A program made the position numbers and the translations under genes. From positions 2,604,001 through 2,668,000 of the forward strand of contig NZ_CP109273.1 of the NCBI RefSeq assembly GCF_045209745.1: DNA of 64,000 nt, read 5' to 3'. Origin of the DNA: Micromonospora sp045209745. GTDB lineage: Bacteria > Actinomycetota > Actinomycetes > Mycobacteriales > Micromonosporaceae. Each line of letters starts with the position of its first letter. The first letter of the stretch is position 1. Shown here piece after piece: positions 16,394 to 23,811 of this stretch. The notes beneath the pieces are model-generated. The model did no database searches. It worked only from the letters and a program-made list of their open reading frames with translations, and was not told the DNA's origin.

Positions 16394-17335
16394 TCAGACG
16401 GTGGTGGGTCGGCCGCCGGCACCGGCGGTGGCGGGCTGGTCCCCGGCGTCGGGCTGGTCCCCGACGGGGTGGTCCCCGCTGGTGATGGCGAGGAACGCCT
16501 CCTCCAGCGAGGTCGGCCGGACCTCCAGGTCGGTGAAGGCGGTCCCGGCAGTGACCAGCGCCCGGACCAGCTCGTCGGCGTCGGTGGTGAGCAGGTGCAG
16601 GCGACCGTCGATTCGTTCGCTGCGAACGACCCCGGGCAGGTCGGGCAGCTGGTCGGCGGCCAGGCTGACCCGGCGTACGCCGACGATGCCGCGCACCGCC
16701 TCCACCGTGTCGTCGGCGAGCACCCGGCCCTGCCCGATCACCACCACCCGGTGGGCCAGCGCCTCCACCTCCTCCAGGTAGTGGCTGCTCAACAGCACGG
16801 TGCCGCCGTCGTTGTGGAACGCGCGGATCGCCTCCCACAGGGTGTGCCGGGCGGCCACGTCCAGGCCGGTGGTCGGCTCGTCGAGCAGCACCAACCGGGG
16901 TCGCCCGACGAACGCCAGCGCCACCGCCAGCCGTCGGCGCTGCCCACCGGAGAGGCCTCCGGTCTGCCGTCGGGCGAGGTCGCCCAGGCCGAACTGGTCG
17001 AGCAGTTCACCGCGGGGCACCGGGTCCGGGTAGTGCGCGGAGACGAAGTCCACGACCTCTCCGACGCGCAGCGTCCCCGGCAGGCCGGTCTCCTGCGGGG
17101 TGACCCCGATCTGCCGCCGGGTCGCCGGGTCGCGGGGGTCGCCGCCGAACAGCTCGACCCGCCCGGAGCTGGGGCGGCGCAGGCCGACCAGCAGATTCAT
17201 CAGGGTGCTCTTGCCGGCGCCGTTCGGCCCGAGCAGGCCGACCAGCTCGCCGGCCCGGACTTCGAGGTCGACGCGGTCGAGGGCGAGAACGTCGCCGTAC
17301 CGGCGGCTGGCCTGGTCGGCGCGGGCGAGGGTCAT
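16394..17335 (-). CDS. ABC transporter ATP-binding protein (DrrA-like exporter type)
   Basis: 313 residues. Walker A GPNGAGKS at about 36-43, signature LSGGQRRRLAVALA, Walker B LVLLDEPTTGLD, and an H-loop SSHYLEEVEALAHR. The C-terminal region after about 220 is the extension usual in CcmA/DrrA-type exporters, ending in a Pro/Gly/Asp-rich tail. It pairs with the permease encoded next. The ATG at 17335 has GAAGGAA upstream and overlaps the stop of the regulator gene by 4 bases. Confidence 0.92.
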   Translation of the reverse strand: MTLARADQASRRYGDVLALDRVDLEVRAGELVGLLGPNGAGKSTLMNLLVGLRRPSSGRVELFGGDPRDPATRRQIGVTPQETGLPGTLRVGEVVDFVSAHYPDPVPRGELLDQFGLGDLARRQTGGLSGGQRRRLAVALAFVGRPRLVLLDEPTTGLDVAARHTLWEAIRAFHNDGGTVLLSSHYLEEVEALAHRVVVIGQGRVLADDTVEAVRGIVGVRRVSLAADQLPDLPGVVRSERIDGRLHLLTTDADELVRALVTAGTAFTDLEVRPTSLEEAFLAITSGDHPVGDQPDAGDQPATAGAGGRPTTV

Positions 17336-17643
17336 GGCTGTTCCTTCGGCGAGGTGGGATCGAGCAGGGTGCGGATCGTTTCGGTGTACTCCTCGAACGC
17401 CAGCCGGCCCCGCCGGCTGAGCCGGACCAGGGTTGCCGGGACGCGTCCACGGTGGGTCTTTCTGATCTCCACGTACCCGGCGTCCTCGAGCTTGCGCAGG
17501 TGCACGGTGAGGTTGCCGGCGGTCATCACGAGCAGCTCCTGCAACCGGGGGAACGCGATCTTGTCGCCGTCGCCGAGCGTGGAAAGGCTGGCGACCACCC
17601 GCAGCCGGGCCTGCGCGTGGATGACCGGGGCCAGCTCGGTCAC
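17332..17643 (-). CDS. Winged-helix transcriptional regulator
   Basis: 103 residues forming a compact winged helix. The recognition part is LLVMTAGNLTVHLRKLEDAG followed by the wing GYVEIRKTHRGRVPATLVRL, as in the small winged-helix (PF13601-type) regulators often found with ABC exporters. It probably controls its own operon. Its GTG start overlaps the stop of the upstream membrane gene and its stop overlaps the ATPase start, so the three are translationally coupled. Effector unknown. Confidence 0.88.
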   Translation of the reverse strand: MTELAPVIHAQARLRVVASLSTLGDGDKIAFPRLQELLVMTAGNLTVHLRKLEDAGYVEIRKTHRGRVPATLVRLSRRGRLAFEEYTETIRTLLDPTSPKEQP

Positions 17644-18278
17644 GGCCGTTGTCGCTGTCGCCGTCCGGCGAGTGCGCCAGTGACCAGGATACCGCCGCCA
17701 CCGGTCACCGCCACGACCAGCGCGGGCCAGCCCGGCCCGGCGAACGCGCCGGCCAGGTTGATCACGCTGATCCAGACGCCGAGCCGGAACAGGTCCCGGT
17801 CCAGCCAGATCGCTCCACCGGCCATGTGTAGCGCGCCGGTCAGCCCGACGGCGGTCGCCGACCAGAGCAGCACCGCCAGGTCGTGCGGCAGGTGCTCGGT
17901 GATCCGGCCGAGCCCCGCGTAGATGCTCACGGAACCCAGGCCCCAGGCGCACCCGTACCAGCGCCCCCGCCGGGCGGAGTCACCGGTCACCTGGCCGTGG
18001 GCCCGCGCGCTGACCACCGCCTGGACCGCCGCGGCGGCCAGCAGCAGCGTGAAGAGAACGGTCAGCGGCAGCCAGCCGGGCAGCCGGAGCAGCTCCCGCT
18101 CGCCGGGGGAGAACCGCAGGAAGAGCAGCCCGAAGCCGACCAGCCAGGCGACTCCCCACGGCCAGTAGAGCAGGCGGGCATCGGGATCGAATCGACGGAC
18201 CGTCGCCGCTCGCTGGTCCTGGATCAGGCGGAGCGCCGCCGCGGCGTCGGTGGGTGGTAGATCGTCGTCGGGGTCCAC
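17640..18278 (-). CDS. Multi-pass membrane protein, first gene of the ABC exporter operon
   Basis: 212 residues with about six hydrophobic segments and a hydrophilic N-terminus of about 35 residues (DPDDDLPPTDAAAALRLIQD). No enzyme motif is visible. It is the first gene of a coupled set with a winged-helix regulator and an ABC exporter, a layout recurrent in actinobacteria; it may sense or modify the exporter's response. The start is GTG at 18278. The upstream sequence AAACTACTTAA (18290-18300) lies within 25 bases of the start and could hold the promoter or operator; a leaderless mRNA is possible. Confidence 0.8.
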   Translation of the reverse strand: MDPDDDLPPTDAAAALRLIQDQRAATVRRFDPDARLLYWPWGVAWLVGFGLLFLRFSPGERELLRLPGWLPLTVLFTLLLAAAAVQAVVSARAHGQVTGDSARRGRWYGCAWGLGSVSIYAGLGRITEHLPHDLAVLLWSATAVGLTGALHMAGGAIWLDRDLFRLGVWISVINLAGAFAGPGWPALVVAVTGGGGILVTGALAGRRQRQRP

Positions 18279-18390
18279 GCAAACTACTTAACGGCACAAA
18301 GCCGATGCTGGGTCACCGGTTGCGGCGGGCTGTGCCTATGGTGGGGAGTCGTGGCGGCTGATCCGTCGCACAGGACACAGGGGAGGGTCC

Positions 18391-18786
18391 GTGTCGAGCC
18401 CGAGCGGTGAGCTGGAGGTCCAACCGGAGGCCCTGACGGTGTTCGCCAAGGCGTCCACCGACCGGGCGGCCCGCTTTCGCGAGCTGCACCGTTCATTCGG
18501 TGACGGGCACGTGCCCCGGCACGCGTTCGGCGTGATGCCGGCGTCGTTCAGCCTCGCGGCGGCGTACGCCGAGCAGTTCGAGGCGTGCCTGCAGGGGCTG
18601 GCCGACGGTGCTGAGGTGATGGCGGACATCGCCGAAGGGATCGACGACACCGCCGGCACCTACACCGGCACCGACGTGGCCAACACCGACATGTTCGTGC
18701 CCGGCCGTCCGTCCGCTCCCGACGTCATCGCTCCCGGCCCCTGGTCGTCGGGCGGAGCCGGCCCGAGTGGGCAGGTGCAGGCGTGA
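18391..18786 (+). CDS. EspC-like type VII secretion target
   Basis: 131 residues. The pattern ELEVQPEALTVFAKASTDRA, a central FG region and a final helix QGLADGAEVMADIAEGIDD resemble the EspC/DUF2580 family of small helical proteins linked to type VII secretion. The C-terminal 35 residues are Pro/Gly/Ser-rich. The GTG at 18391 has GGGGAGGG 7 bases upstream. It overlaps the next gene by 4 bases. No EccC, EccD or mycosin gene lies in the window, so export by an ESX system is inference. Confidence 0.75.
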   Translation: MSSPSGELEVQPEALTVFAKASTDRAARFRELHRSFGDGHVPRHAFGVMPASFSLAAAYAEQFEACLQGLADGAEVMADIAEGIDDTAGTYTGTDVANTDMFVPGRPSAPDVIAPGPWSSGGAGPSGQVQA

Positions 18787-19709
18787 GCACCGAGGCGTTG
18801 CAGCGCAACAAGACCTACTTCGAGCAGATCGTGTCGGGTACTCCCGACCCGTTCAAGCCGCTGTCCAACGCGGTGCTCTGGCCCTTCGAGCAGCTGCTTG
18901 AACTCGTCGCCGGCGAGCCGGACGACCTGATGCAGGCTGCCCAGCTCTGCCTGACCACCGGTGCGGCCGTCCGCGAGATCGCCGGTGAGCAGTTTCAGGA
19001 CCGGGCCCGCCTGCGGGGGGCCTGGAAGGGCGACGCCGCCGAGAGTTTCCACGCCTCAATGGAGTCGGTGGAGGAGGCGATCGAGGAGTTGGCCCGCGGG
19101 TTGGACGGCACCAAGGAGGTGCTGGTCGACGCGGCCAACGCGGCGGTCGACGCCTTCAACCTGCTGGTCGAGCTGATCCTCGAGTTCCTGCTCTGGTTCC
19201 TTACCGAGGTGATCATCGCCGCAGTGGCGGCGGCGCTCAGTGCCGGCATCTCGCTCGCGGCGACGGTGGTCCGGGTGTTGGCGCGGCTCGCCACCACCGT
19301 CGGCCGGATGGTCAAGATCGTCGCGCGGTTCGCCGAGATCCTGACGAAGCTGGCCACCAAGATGCAGAAGGTCGCCGAGCTGCTGATGAAGTACCGTCGG
19401 GCGGTCCTGGAGATCCGCAAGGCCAAGAAGGCTTACCGGGCGTGGAACAAGTCCGGGTGGTCGGCCGAGGCCAGGGCGTTCCAGATCGAGAAGTTCAAGA
19501 CGCTCTTCCCGGGCAAGTTCCTGATCAATCAGGCGTCCCCGGTGAACATCCCCGGCCTCGGTGGGGCTCTACTCGACACCGGCGTCGGGCTGAACGACAT
19601 TTCCGACGGCACCAAGGACCGCAACTACCTTGTGGACGGCACGTACCGCGAGGATCTGGGCCCCTACACCAGGGGCGTGCAGAATGTCTTCGACTCCATC
19701 CTGACCTGA
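18783..19709 (+). CDS. WXG100-like protein with a large hydrophobic central domain
   Basis: 308 residues. The first 110 residues are helical and contain a W-x-G turn (RGAWKGDAAESF) between two helices, as in WXG100 proteins. Residues about 118-175 are strongly hydrophobic (NLLVELILEFLLWFLTEVII and following), then come basic helices rich in Lys and a C-terminal domain of about 80 residues (GKFLINQASPVNIPGLGG) with no recognised family. It could be a type VII substrate with a membrane-active or toxin-like part, but no toxin motif or immunity gene is clear. Translationally coupled to the EspC-like gene. Confidence 0.72.
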   Translation: MSTEALQRNKTYFEQIVSGTPDPFKPLSNAVLWPFEQLLELVAGEPDDLMQAAQLCLTTGAAVREIAGEQFQDRARLRGAWKGDAAESFHASMESVEEAIEELARGLDGTKEVLVDAANAAVDAFNLLVELILEFLLWFLTEVIIAAVAAALSAGISLAATVVRVLARLATTVGRMVKIVARFAEILTKLATKMQKVAELLMKYRRAVLEIRKAKKAYRAWNKSGWSAEARAFQIEKFKTLFPGKFLINQASPVNIPGLGGALLDTGVGLNDISDGTKDRNYLVDGTYREDLGPYTRGVQNVFDSILT

Positions 19710-19720
19710 CAGGGGCCGAC

Positions 19721-20086
19721 ATGACCTTTCCCGGCCTGGACCGCATCGAGGCGCTGGCCCGCAACCTGGACGGCTGGCAGCGCGAGCTGGCCGGCAAGAT
19801 GGCCGAGTTGGAAGACAGCAGCGCCGAGGGCGTTAGCGACTCTGGCCTGGTCCGAGTCACCGCCGCGGCGGACGGCACGATCGTCTCGACCGACGTCAAC
19901 GCACGAGCGATGCGCTTCGACTCGTACACCCTGGCCGAGGAGTTCACCGCCGCGGCCAAGCGTGCGCAGGAGGCAGCCGCCGCCCGGGTCCGCGAGCTGG
20001 TGGGCGAGGTGATCGCCGACGCACCAGGCGGCAGTCGACCGACCGGCGACAGCCGTACGGCTGACGACCGCCCGGATTGGTACTGA
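19721..20086 (+). CDS. YbaB/EbfC family DNA-binding protein
   Basis: 121 residues with the YbaB layout: an N-terminal helix (GLDRIEALARNLDGWQRELA), a three-strand sheet (SDSGLVRVTAAADGTIVSTD) and a long C-terminal helix (LAEEFTAAAKRAQEAAAARV), then a disordered tail. Family members are small nucleoid-associated dimers; versions beside type VII substrate genes are common in actinobacteria. It starts 11 bases after the WXG-like gene and is followed after 4 bases by the next one, so all four form one operon. Confidence 0.85.
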   Translation: MTFPGLDRIEALARNLDGWQRELAGKMAELEDSSAEGVSDSGLVRVTAAADGTIVSTDVNARAMRFDSYTLAEEFTAAAKRAQEAAAARVRELVGEVIADAPGGSRPTGDSRTADDRPDWY

Positions 20087-20090
20087 GCCC

Positions 20091-20714
20091 ATGACGGACA
20101 GCAGCTACCTGGAACGACTCACCCAACTCGTCGAGCAGGGTGAACGAGTGCGCGCCGTCGCGAAGACGGAGATCGCCCAGGGCGTCCTGCCGCCGGATCC
20201 CCCGGCCACGGGGAGCCCGGAGCCGTCCGGCAGCGGTCGGGGCGGTGGTCGTGGCGGCGGTGTCTCCGGAGCGTTGCTCAACCTGCTCTCACCGCTGGTC
20301 TCCTTTTCGGCGGGCGACCGGATCGTCGACCGCGTCACCCACGGGATCGCCGGTCGGGGAGCTCCGGGCTCGGCGGCGTCCACCCTGCAACACTCCCGAC
20401 GCCCGGTGCCCCCGGCGACCACGCTCGACGACACCATCCTCGCCGTCACCGACCGGCGGTTGCTCGTCTGCGCGTCCGGGCCGGTGAAGCTCTGGTCGAG
20501 CAAGGCTGACGACGAACGGGCGGTAGCCGAAACGAGGGTGGTCTGGTCGGCGCCCCGGGCCGCCGTGGCGGATGCCCGGGTGGGCTGGCACCGGCTCAAC
20601 CCGAAGCGGCTCCGGATCGAGTTCACCGACGGCTCCTGGTTGTCGTTCACGGTGCCGATCGCCGAGCCCGGCAAGCCGCTACGCGAGATCGCCTCAGCCC
20701 TCACAGGCCGCTAG
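20091..20714 (+). CDS. Unknown protein with Gly-rich linker and PH-like C-terminal domain
   Basis: 207 residues, no family recognised. The first 45 residues are a helix plus a Pro-rich stretch, then GSGRGGGRGGG, a hydrophobic patch (SGALLNLLSPLVSFSAG), and a C-terminal part from about 110 (TTLDDTILAVTDRRLLVCAS to FTDGSWLSFTVP) whose alternating strands resemble the bacterial PH-like domains that begin with A-V-T-D-R-R-L. Last gene of the EspC/WXG/YbaB operon; the role may be in assembly or regulation, but this is a guess. Confidence 0.7.
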   Translation: MTDSSYLERLTQLVEQGERVRAVAKTEIAQGVLPPDPPATGSPEPSGSGRGGGRGGGVSGALLNLLSPLVSFSAGDRIVDRVTHGIAGRGAPGSAASTLQHSRRPVPPATTLDDTILAVTDRRLLVCASGPVKLWSSKADDERAVAETRVVWSAPRAAVADARVGWHRLNPKRLRIEFTDGSWLSFTVPIAEPGKPLREIASALTGR

Positions 20715-20755
20715 CCCTCACGGGCCGCTAGCCCTCACGGGCCGCTAGCCCTCAG
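20705..20755. repeat. Short tandem repeat at convergent gene ends
   Basis: A 17-bp unit GGCCGCTAGCCCTCACG is repeated three times in a row, starting at the stop codon (TAG) of the PH-like gene; degenerate copies continue to about 20780. The repeats bring further TAG triplets after the stop codon. Confidence 0.8.
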
Positions 20756-20777
20756 CGGTCGCTAGTCCCGCCAGCCG

Positions 20778-23165
20778 CTAGACCGCGGTGGTGGCTGAGT
20801 TCTCGGCGGTGGCTGGCCTCGTCAGCAGCGGCGCGGTCAGCAGCGGGGCGGTCAACAGCGGCGCGGTCAGCAGCGGGGCGGGCAGCGGCTCGTGGTGCAG
20901 CACCGCCAGCCGGGACACCGCGCGAGTGAGCACCACGTACAGCCGATGCAGCCCGCGCGGCTCGGCCGCGACGATCGCGGCCGGCTCGACCACCACCACA
21001 TGGTCGTACTCCAGGCCCTTGACCAGCGTCGCGGGCACCACGGTGACCCGCTCCGCGGTCGCCACGTCGTCGGCGGTCGCGGTCGCGACTCCGACGGCGG
21101 CCAGCGCCGCGCGCAGCCCGTCGACCGCGTCGTCCGCGGCGATCACACCGACCGAGCCGTCGTGCGCGAGCGCCGCGCGCACCTCGGCGACCGTCGCCAA
21201 GGTCAGGTCGGTCACGGTACGCACGTCCAAGCCGCCGTCGTGACGCAGCGACTCGGCCGGGGGTACGTCCACCGCCAGCGCCGGCAGCAGCCGGTTCGCG
21301 AACGCGACCACCGCGGCGGGCACCCGGAAACCGATCGTCAACGGGACCACCACCGCGTCCGGCTTGCCCAGATGAGCAAGGGACTCGCGCCAGTCCGTCG
21401 CCGCCCACGGCGCGGTGCCCTGGGCGAGGTCACCGAGGAGGGTGACCGAACCGTGCTCGCTGCGCCGGGCGATGGCCCGACACTGCATCGGGGAGAGATC
21501 CTGCGCCTCGTCCACCACCACGTGCCCGAACCCGGAGGGCCGTTCCAGCAGCCCGGTCGCCTCGTCGATCAACACGGCGTCGGCGCTGGTCCAGCGGGTC
21601 GCCTTCGGGGTACGAGCCGGCTTCGTCCAGATCAGCAGCGCCTGCTCGGTGTCGCTGAGCAGCCCGTCGGCCGCGGCGGCGAGCCGGCCCGGATCGGAGA
21701 GCAGGCCGTGTACCAGCCCTTCGGGGGTGAGCGCCGGCCAGACCGCGTCCAGGAAGTCCAGCACCGGCCGGCAGCGGCCCATCCGACGGAGCCAGGCATC
21801 GCTGGGCGACTCCGCCCGCCGCGCCTCGGCCTGCCGTTGCAGCAGGCTCACCACCCGCGCCCGAACCCGTTCCCGGCCCGTGCCGTACGGCAGCCCTTCC
21901 CGGCGGGTCTCCTCGACGATCCGGTGCAACGGCTCCACGCCGATCCGCCACCGGAACGACCCGTCCGACACGGTGATCGAGTCGGTCGGCGTACCGATCT
22001 GTGCCTGCACCGCGCGCCGCAGCACGCTCGCCATCCGTACGTCGTGCTTGAGCGCGGCGATTGCCGGCGCCTCGACCGCCCGGACCAGCACCCGGGAGAT
22101 CAACTCCTCCACCGTGGCCTGCTCGACCTCAACCTCGCCGAGCGCCGGCAGCACCGCCGCGATGTACGACAGGAACGCCCTGTTCGGCCCCACGATCAGC
22201 ACGCCCGCCCGCCGCAACCGCTCCCGGTGCAGATAGAGCAGGTACGCGGCCCGGTGCAGGCCGACCGCCGTCTTCCCGGTACCCGGAGCCCCCTGCACGC
22301 AGATCGAGTCGGCGAGGTCAGCCCGAACCAGTTCGTCCTGCTCCGGCTGGATGGTGGCCACGATGTCCCGCATCGGCCCGACGCGCGGCCGCTCGATCTC
22401 GGCGGTGAGGATCCGACTGGTCGTGCCCAGCTCCTCGCCCCGGTCCAGTCGCTCATCCTCGAAGCTGGTCAGCACCCCGTTGCTGAACCCGAACCGCCGC
22501 CGGACCGCCACCCCCTGCGGATCCCGCGCGCTGGCCCGGTAGAACGACCGGGAGACCGGTGCCCGCCAGTCCAACACCAGCGGCTCGCCGCGCTCGTCGG
22601 AGACGTGCCGCCGCCCCACGTGATACCGCCGACCGTCATGATCCGTGCTGCTCGCGCCCGGGCCCTCGCCGCTGGTCGCGCCCACCGTGGTGGCGTGGTC
22701 CGTGGTGTTGCGCGCTGGGGTGTCGCGGTCCTGGGTGGCGTGGTCCGTGGCGTTGCGCGCTCGGGTGTCGCGGTCCTGGGTGGCGTGGTCCGTGGCGTTG
22801 CGGTCCGTGGTGTTGCGGTCCGTGGTGTTGCGGTCCGTGGTGGTGCGCGGTGGGGTGTTTTGGTCAGTGGTGGTGCGGTCTGGATTGTTGCGGTCTGTGG
22901 TGTTGTGGCTTGCGGTCTCGGCGAAGTCGAGGCGGCCGAAGAAGAGCGGCGTGGTCGGATCGTCAGCCAGCTCAGCCACCCGACGGGCCAGGGTGCGGCC
23001 GAGCGTCTCCGCCGCGTAAGCGTCGCCAGCCACCTGGTCGCCAGTAGCGAAGAGGGCTTCGGCCCGCTCCCGCATCCGCCGTAGCGCCGCCCGGGAGGTG
23101 GCCAGGTGCGCGCGCTCGGCGGCCAGATCCGTTTCGAGGTGGGTGTCGAGGTCAAGTGCGGGCAT
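20778..23165 (-). CDS. HelD-type superfamily 1 DNA/RNA polymerase-associated helicase
   Basis: 795 residues. The N-terminal coiled coil (about 1-80) and the ATPase core carry Walker A GAPGTGKT (302-309), GPNRAFLSYIAAVLPALGEV, Walker B VVDEAQDLSPMQ, a domain-2 motif LVKGLEYDHVVVVEP and RLYVVLTRAVSRL. HelD proteins bind RNA polymerase and release it from DNA or RNA; actinobacterial relatives include the rifamycin-resistance protein HelR. I see no evidence that this one is HelR. An unusual hydrophilic insert lies at about 85-172, after the coiled coil, made of TTDRN and TDHATQDRDT repeats. I chose the ATG at 23165, where MPALDLDTHLETDL begins the family-like sequence. Confidence 0.92.
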   Translation of the reverse strand: MPALDLDTHLETDLAAERAHLATSRAALRRMRERAEALFATGDQVAGDAYAAETLGRTLARRVAELADDPTTPLFFGRLDFAETASHNTTDRNNPDRTTTDQNTPPRTTTDRNTTDRNTTDRNATDHATQDRDTRARNATDHATQDRDTPARNTTDHATTVGATSGEGPGASSTDHDGRRYHVGRRHVSDERGEPLVLDWRAPVSRSFYRASARDPQGVAVRRRFGFSNGVLTSFEDERLDRGEELGTTSRILTAEIERPRVGPMRDIVATIQPEQDELVRADLADSICVQGAPGTGKTAVGLHRAAYLLYLHRERLRRAGVLIVGPNRAFLSYIAAVLPALGEVEVEQATVEELISRVLVRAVEAPAIAALKHDVRMASVLRRAVQAQIGTPTDSITVSDGSFRWRIGVEPLHRIVEETRREGLPYGTGRERVRARVVSLLQRQAEARRAESPSDAWLRRMGRCRPVLDFLDAVWPALTPEGLVHGLLSDPGRLAAAADGLLSDTEQALLIWTKPARTPKATRWTSADAVLIDEATGLLERPSGFGHVVVDEAQDLSPMQCRAIARRSEHGSVTLLGDLAQGTAPWAATDWRESLAHLGKPDAVVVPLTIGFRVPAAVVAFANRLLPALAVDVPPAESLRHDGGLDVRTVTDLTLATVAEVRAALAHDGSVGVIAADDAVDGLRAALAAVGVATATADDVATAERVTVVPATLVKGLEYDHVVVVEPAAIVAAEPRGLHRLYVVLTRAVSRLAVLHHEPLPAPLLTAPLLTAPLLTAPLLTRPATAENSATTAV
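22650..22913. repeat. Repeats encoding a TTDRN/ATDHATQDRDT insert in the HelD-type gene
   Basis: Two 45-bp units (containing GTGTCGCGGTCCTGGGTGGC) and several 15-bp units (GTTGCGGTCCGTGGT) follow each other within the coding sequence. All units are multiples of three bases and the encoded peptide is Asn/Asp/Thr/Arg-rich and surely unstructured. Confidence 0.85.
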
Positions 23166-23811
23166 GCTGACGTCCCATCGTTCACATCTGCTGCGCGCTC
23201 GCGTGTCCGAGGGCGGATGGCCGGCCGCCGGCGCGAAGACGTCCGTTCCGGTGCAGCTCACCTCGGCCGTCAAGCGGGCTGCAACCCTACGCTCTCAAGC
23301 CCACCCTTTCCACCGAATTACCCACGCAACCACCCGTCCGAGATGGCGTGTTGCCGGGTGTGGACGGCGCCGAGAGCGGCGCCTGTGCCGGGTAGGGCGG
23401 CGCCGAGGTGGGCGTGGCACCGGGTGGGGCGGTGCCGAGGGTGGGGCGGTGCCGAGGGTGGGGCGGTGCCGAGGGTGGGGCGGTGCCGAGGTGGGTGTGG
23501 CGCCGGGTGGGGCCGTGTCGAGGTGGGCGTGGCGCCGGGTGGGGCGGCGCCGAGTTCGGCGTGGTGTCAGGTGGGGCGGTGCCGAGGTTGGCGCGGTGCC
23601 GAGTTCGGCGCGGTGCCGGGTGGGACGGCACCGAGTGGGGCGGCACCGAGTGGGGCGGTGCCGAGTGGGGCGGTGCCGAGACGGCATGGTGCCGGTGGGT
23701 CGGCCCGCCTGATTGGGCGGCCGCTGGGCGCGGCCCCAGTGGGCTGGTGGGCGTCCGGGGGCGGCCCGTGTGTCTGGTCCCGGTCTCGTTGGCGGAGGCT
23801 GCTTGCCGGCA
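23166..23811. other. Gene-poor 646-base region upstream of the HelD-type gene
   Basis: No convincing gene. The 210 bases next to the HelD-type start are of mixed composition and should hold its promoter, including an AT-richer stretch around 23290-23335. The remainder is dominated by the GC-rich tandem repeats described separately. Open frames through the repeats on both strands encode only Gly/Ala/Val/Arg- or Pro/Thr/His-rich low-complexity sequence and were not annotated. Confidence 0.7.
23380..23700. repeat. Degenerate GC-rich tandem repeats, about 17-bp core
   Basis: The core GTGGGGCGGTGCCGAG recurs many times with small changes; the cleanest run is 23420-23500, where a 17-bp unit is repeated at least four times. 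Many copies contain GGTGCC or GGCGCC. The array lies between the HNH gene end and the HelD-type promoter. Confidence 0.85.

Noticed and set aside
23166..23380. Rifamycin-associated element upstream of the HelD-type gene (would suggest HelR)
   Set aside because: No matching inverted repeat of that type was seen in the upstream region.
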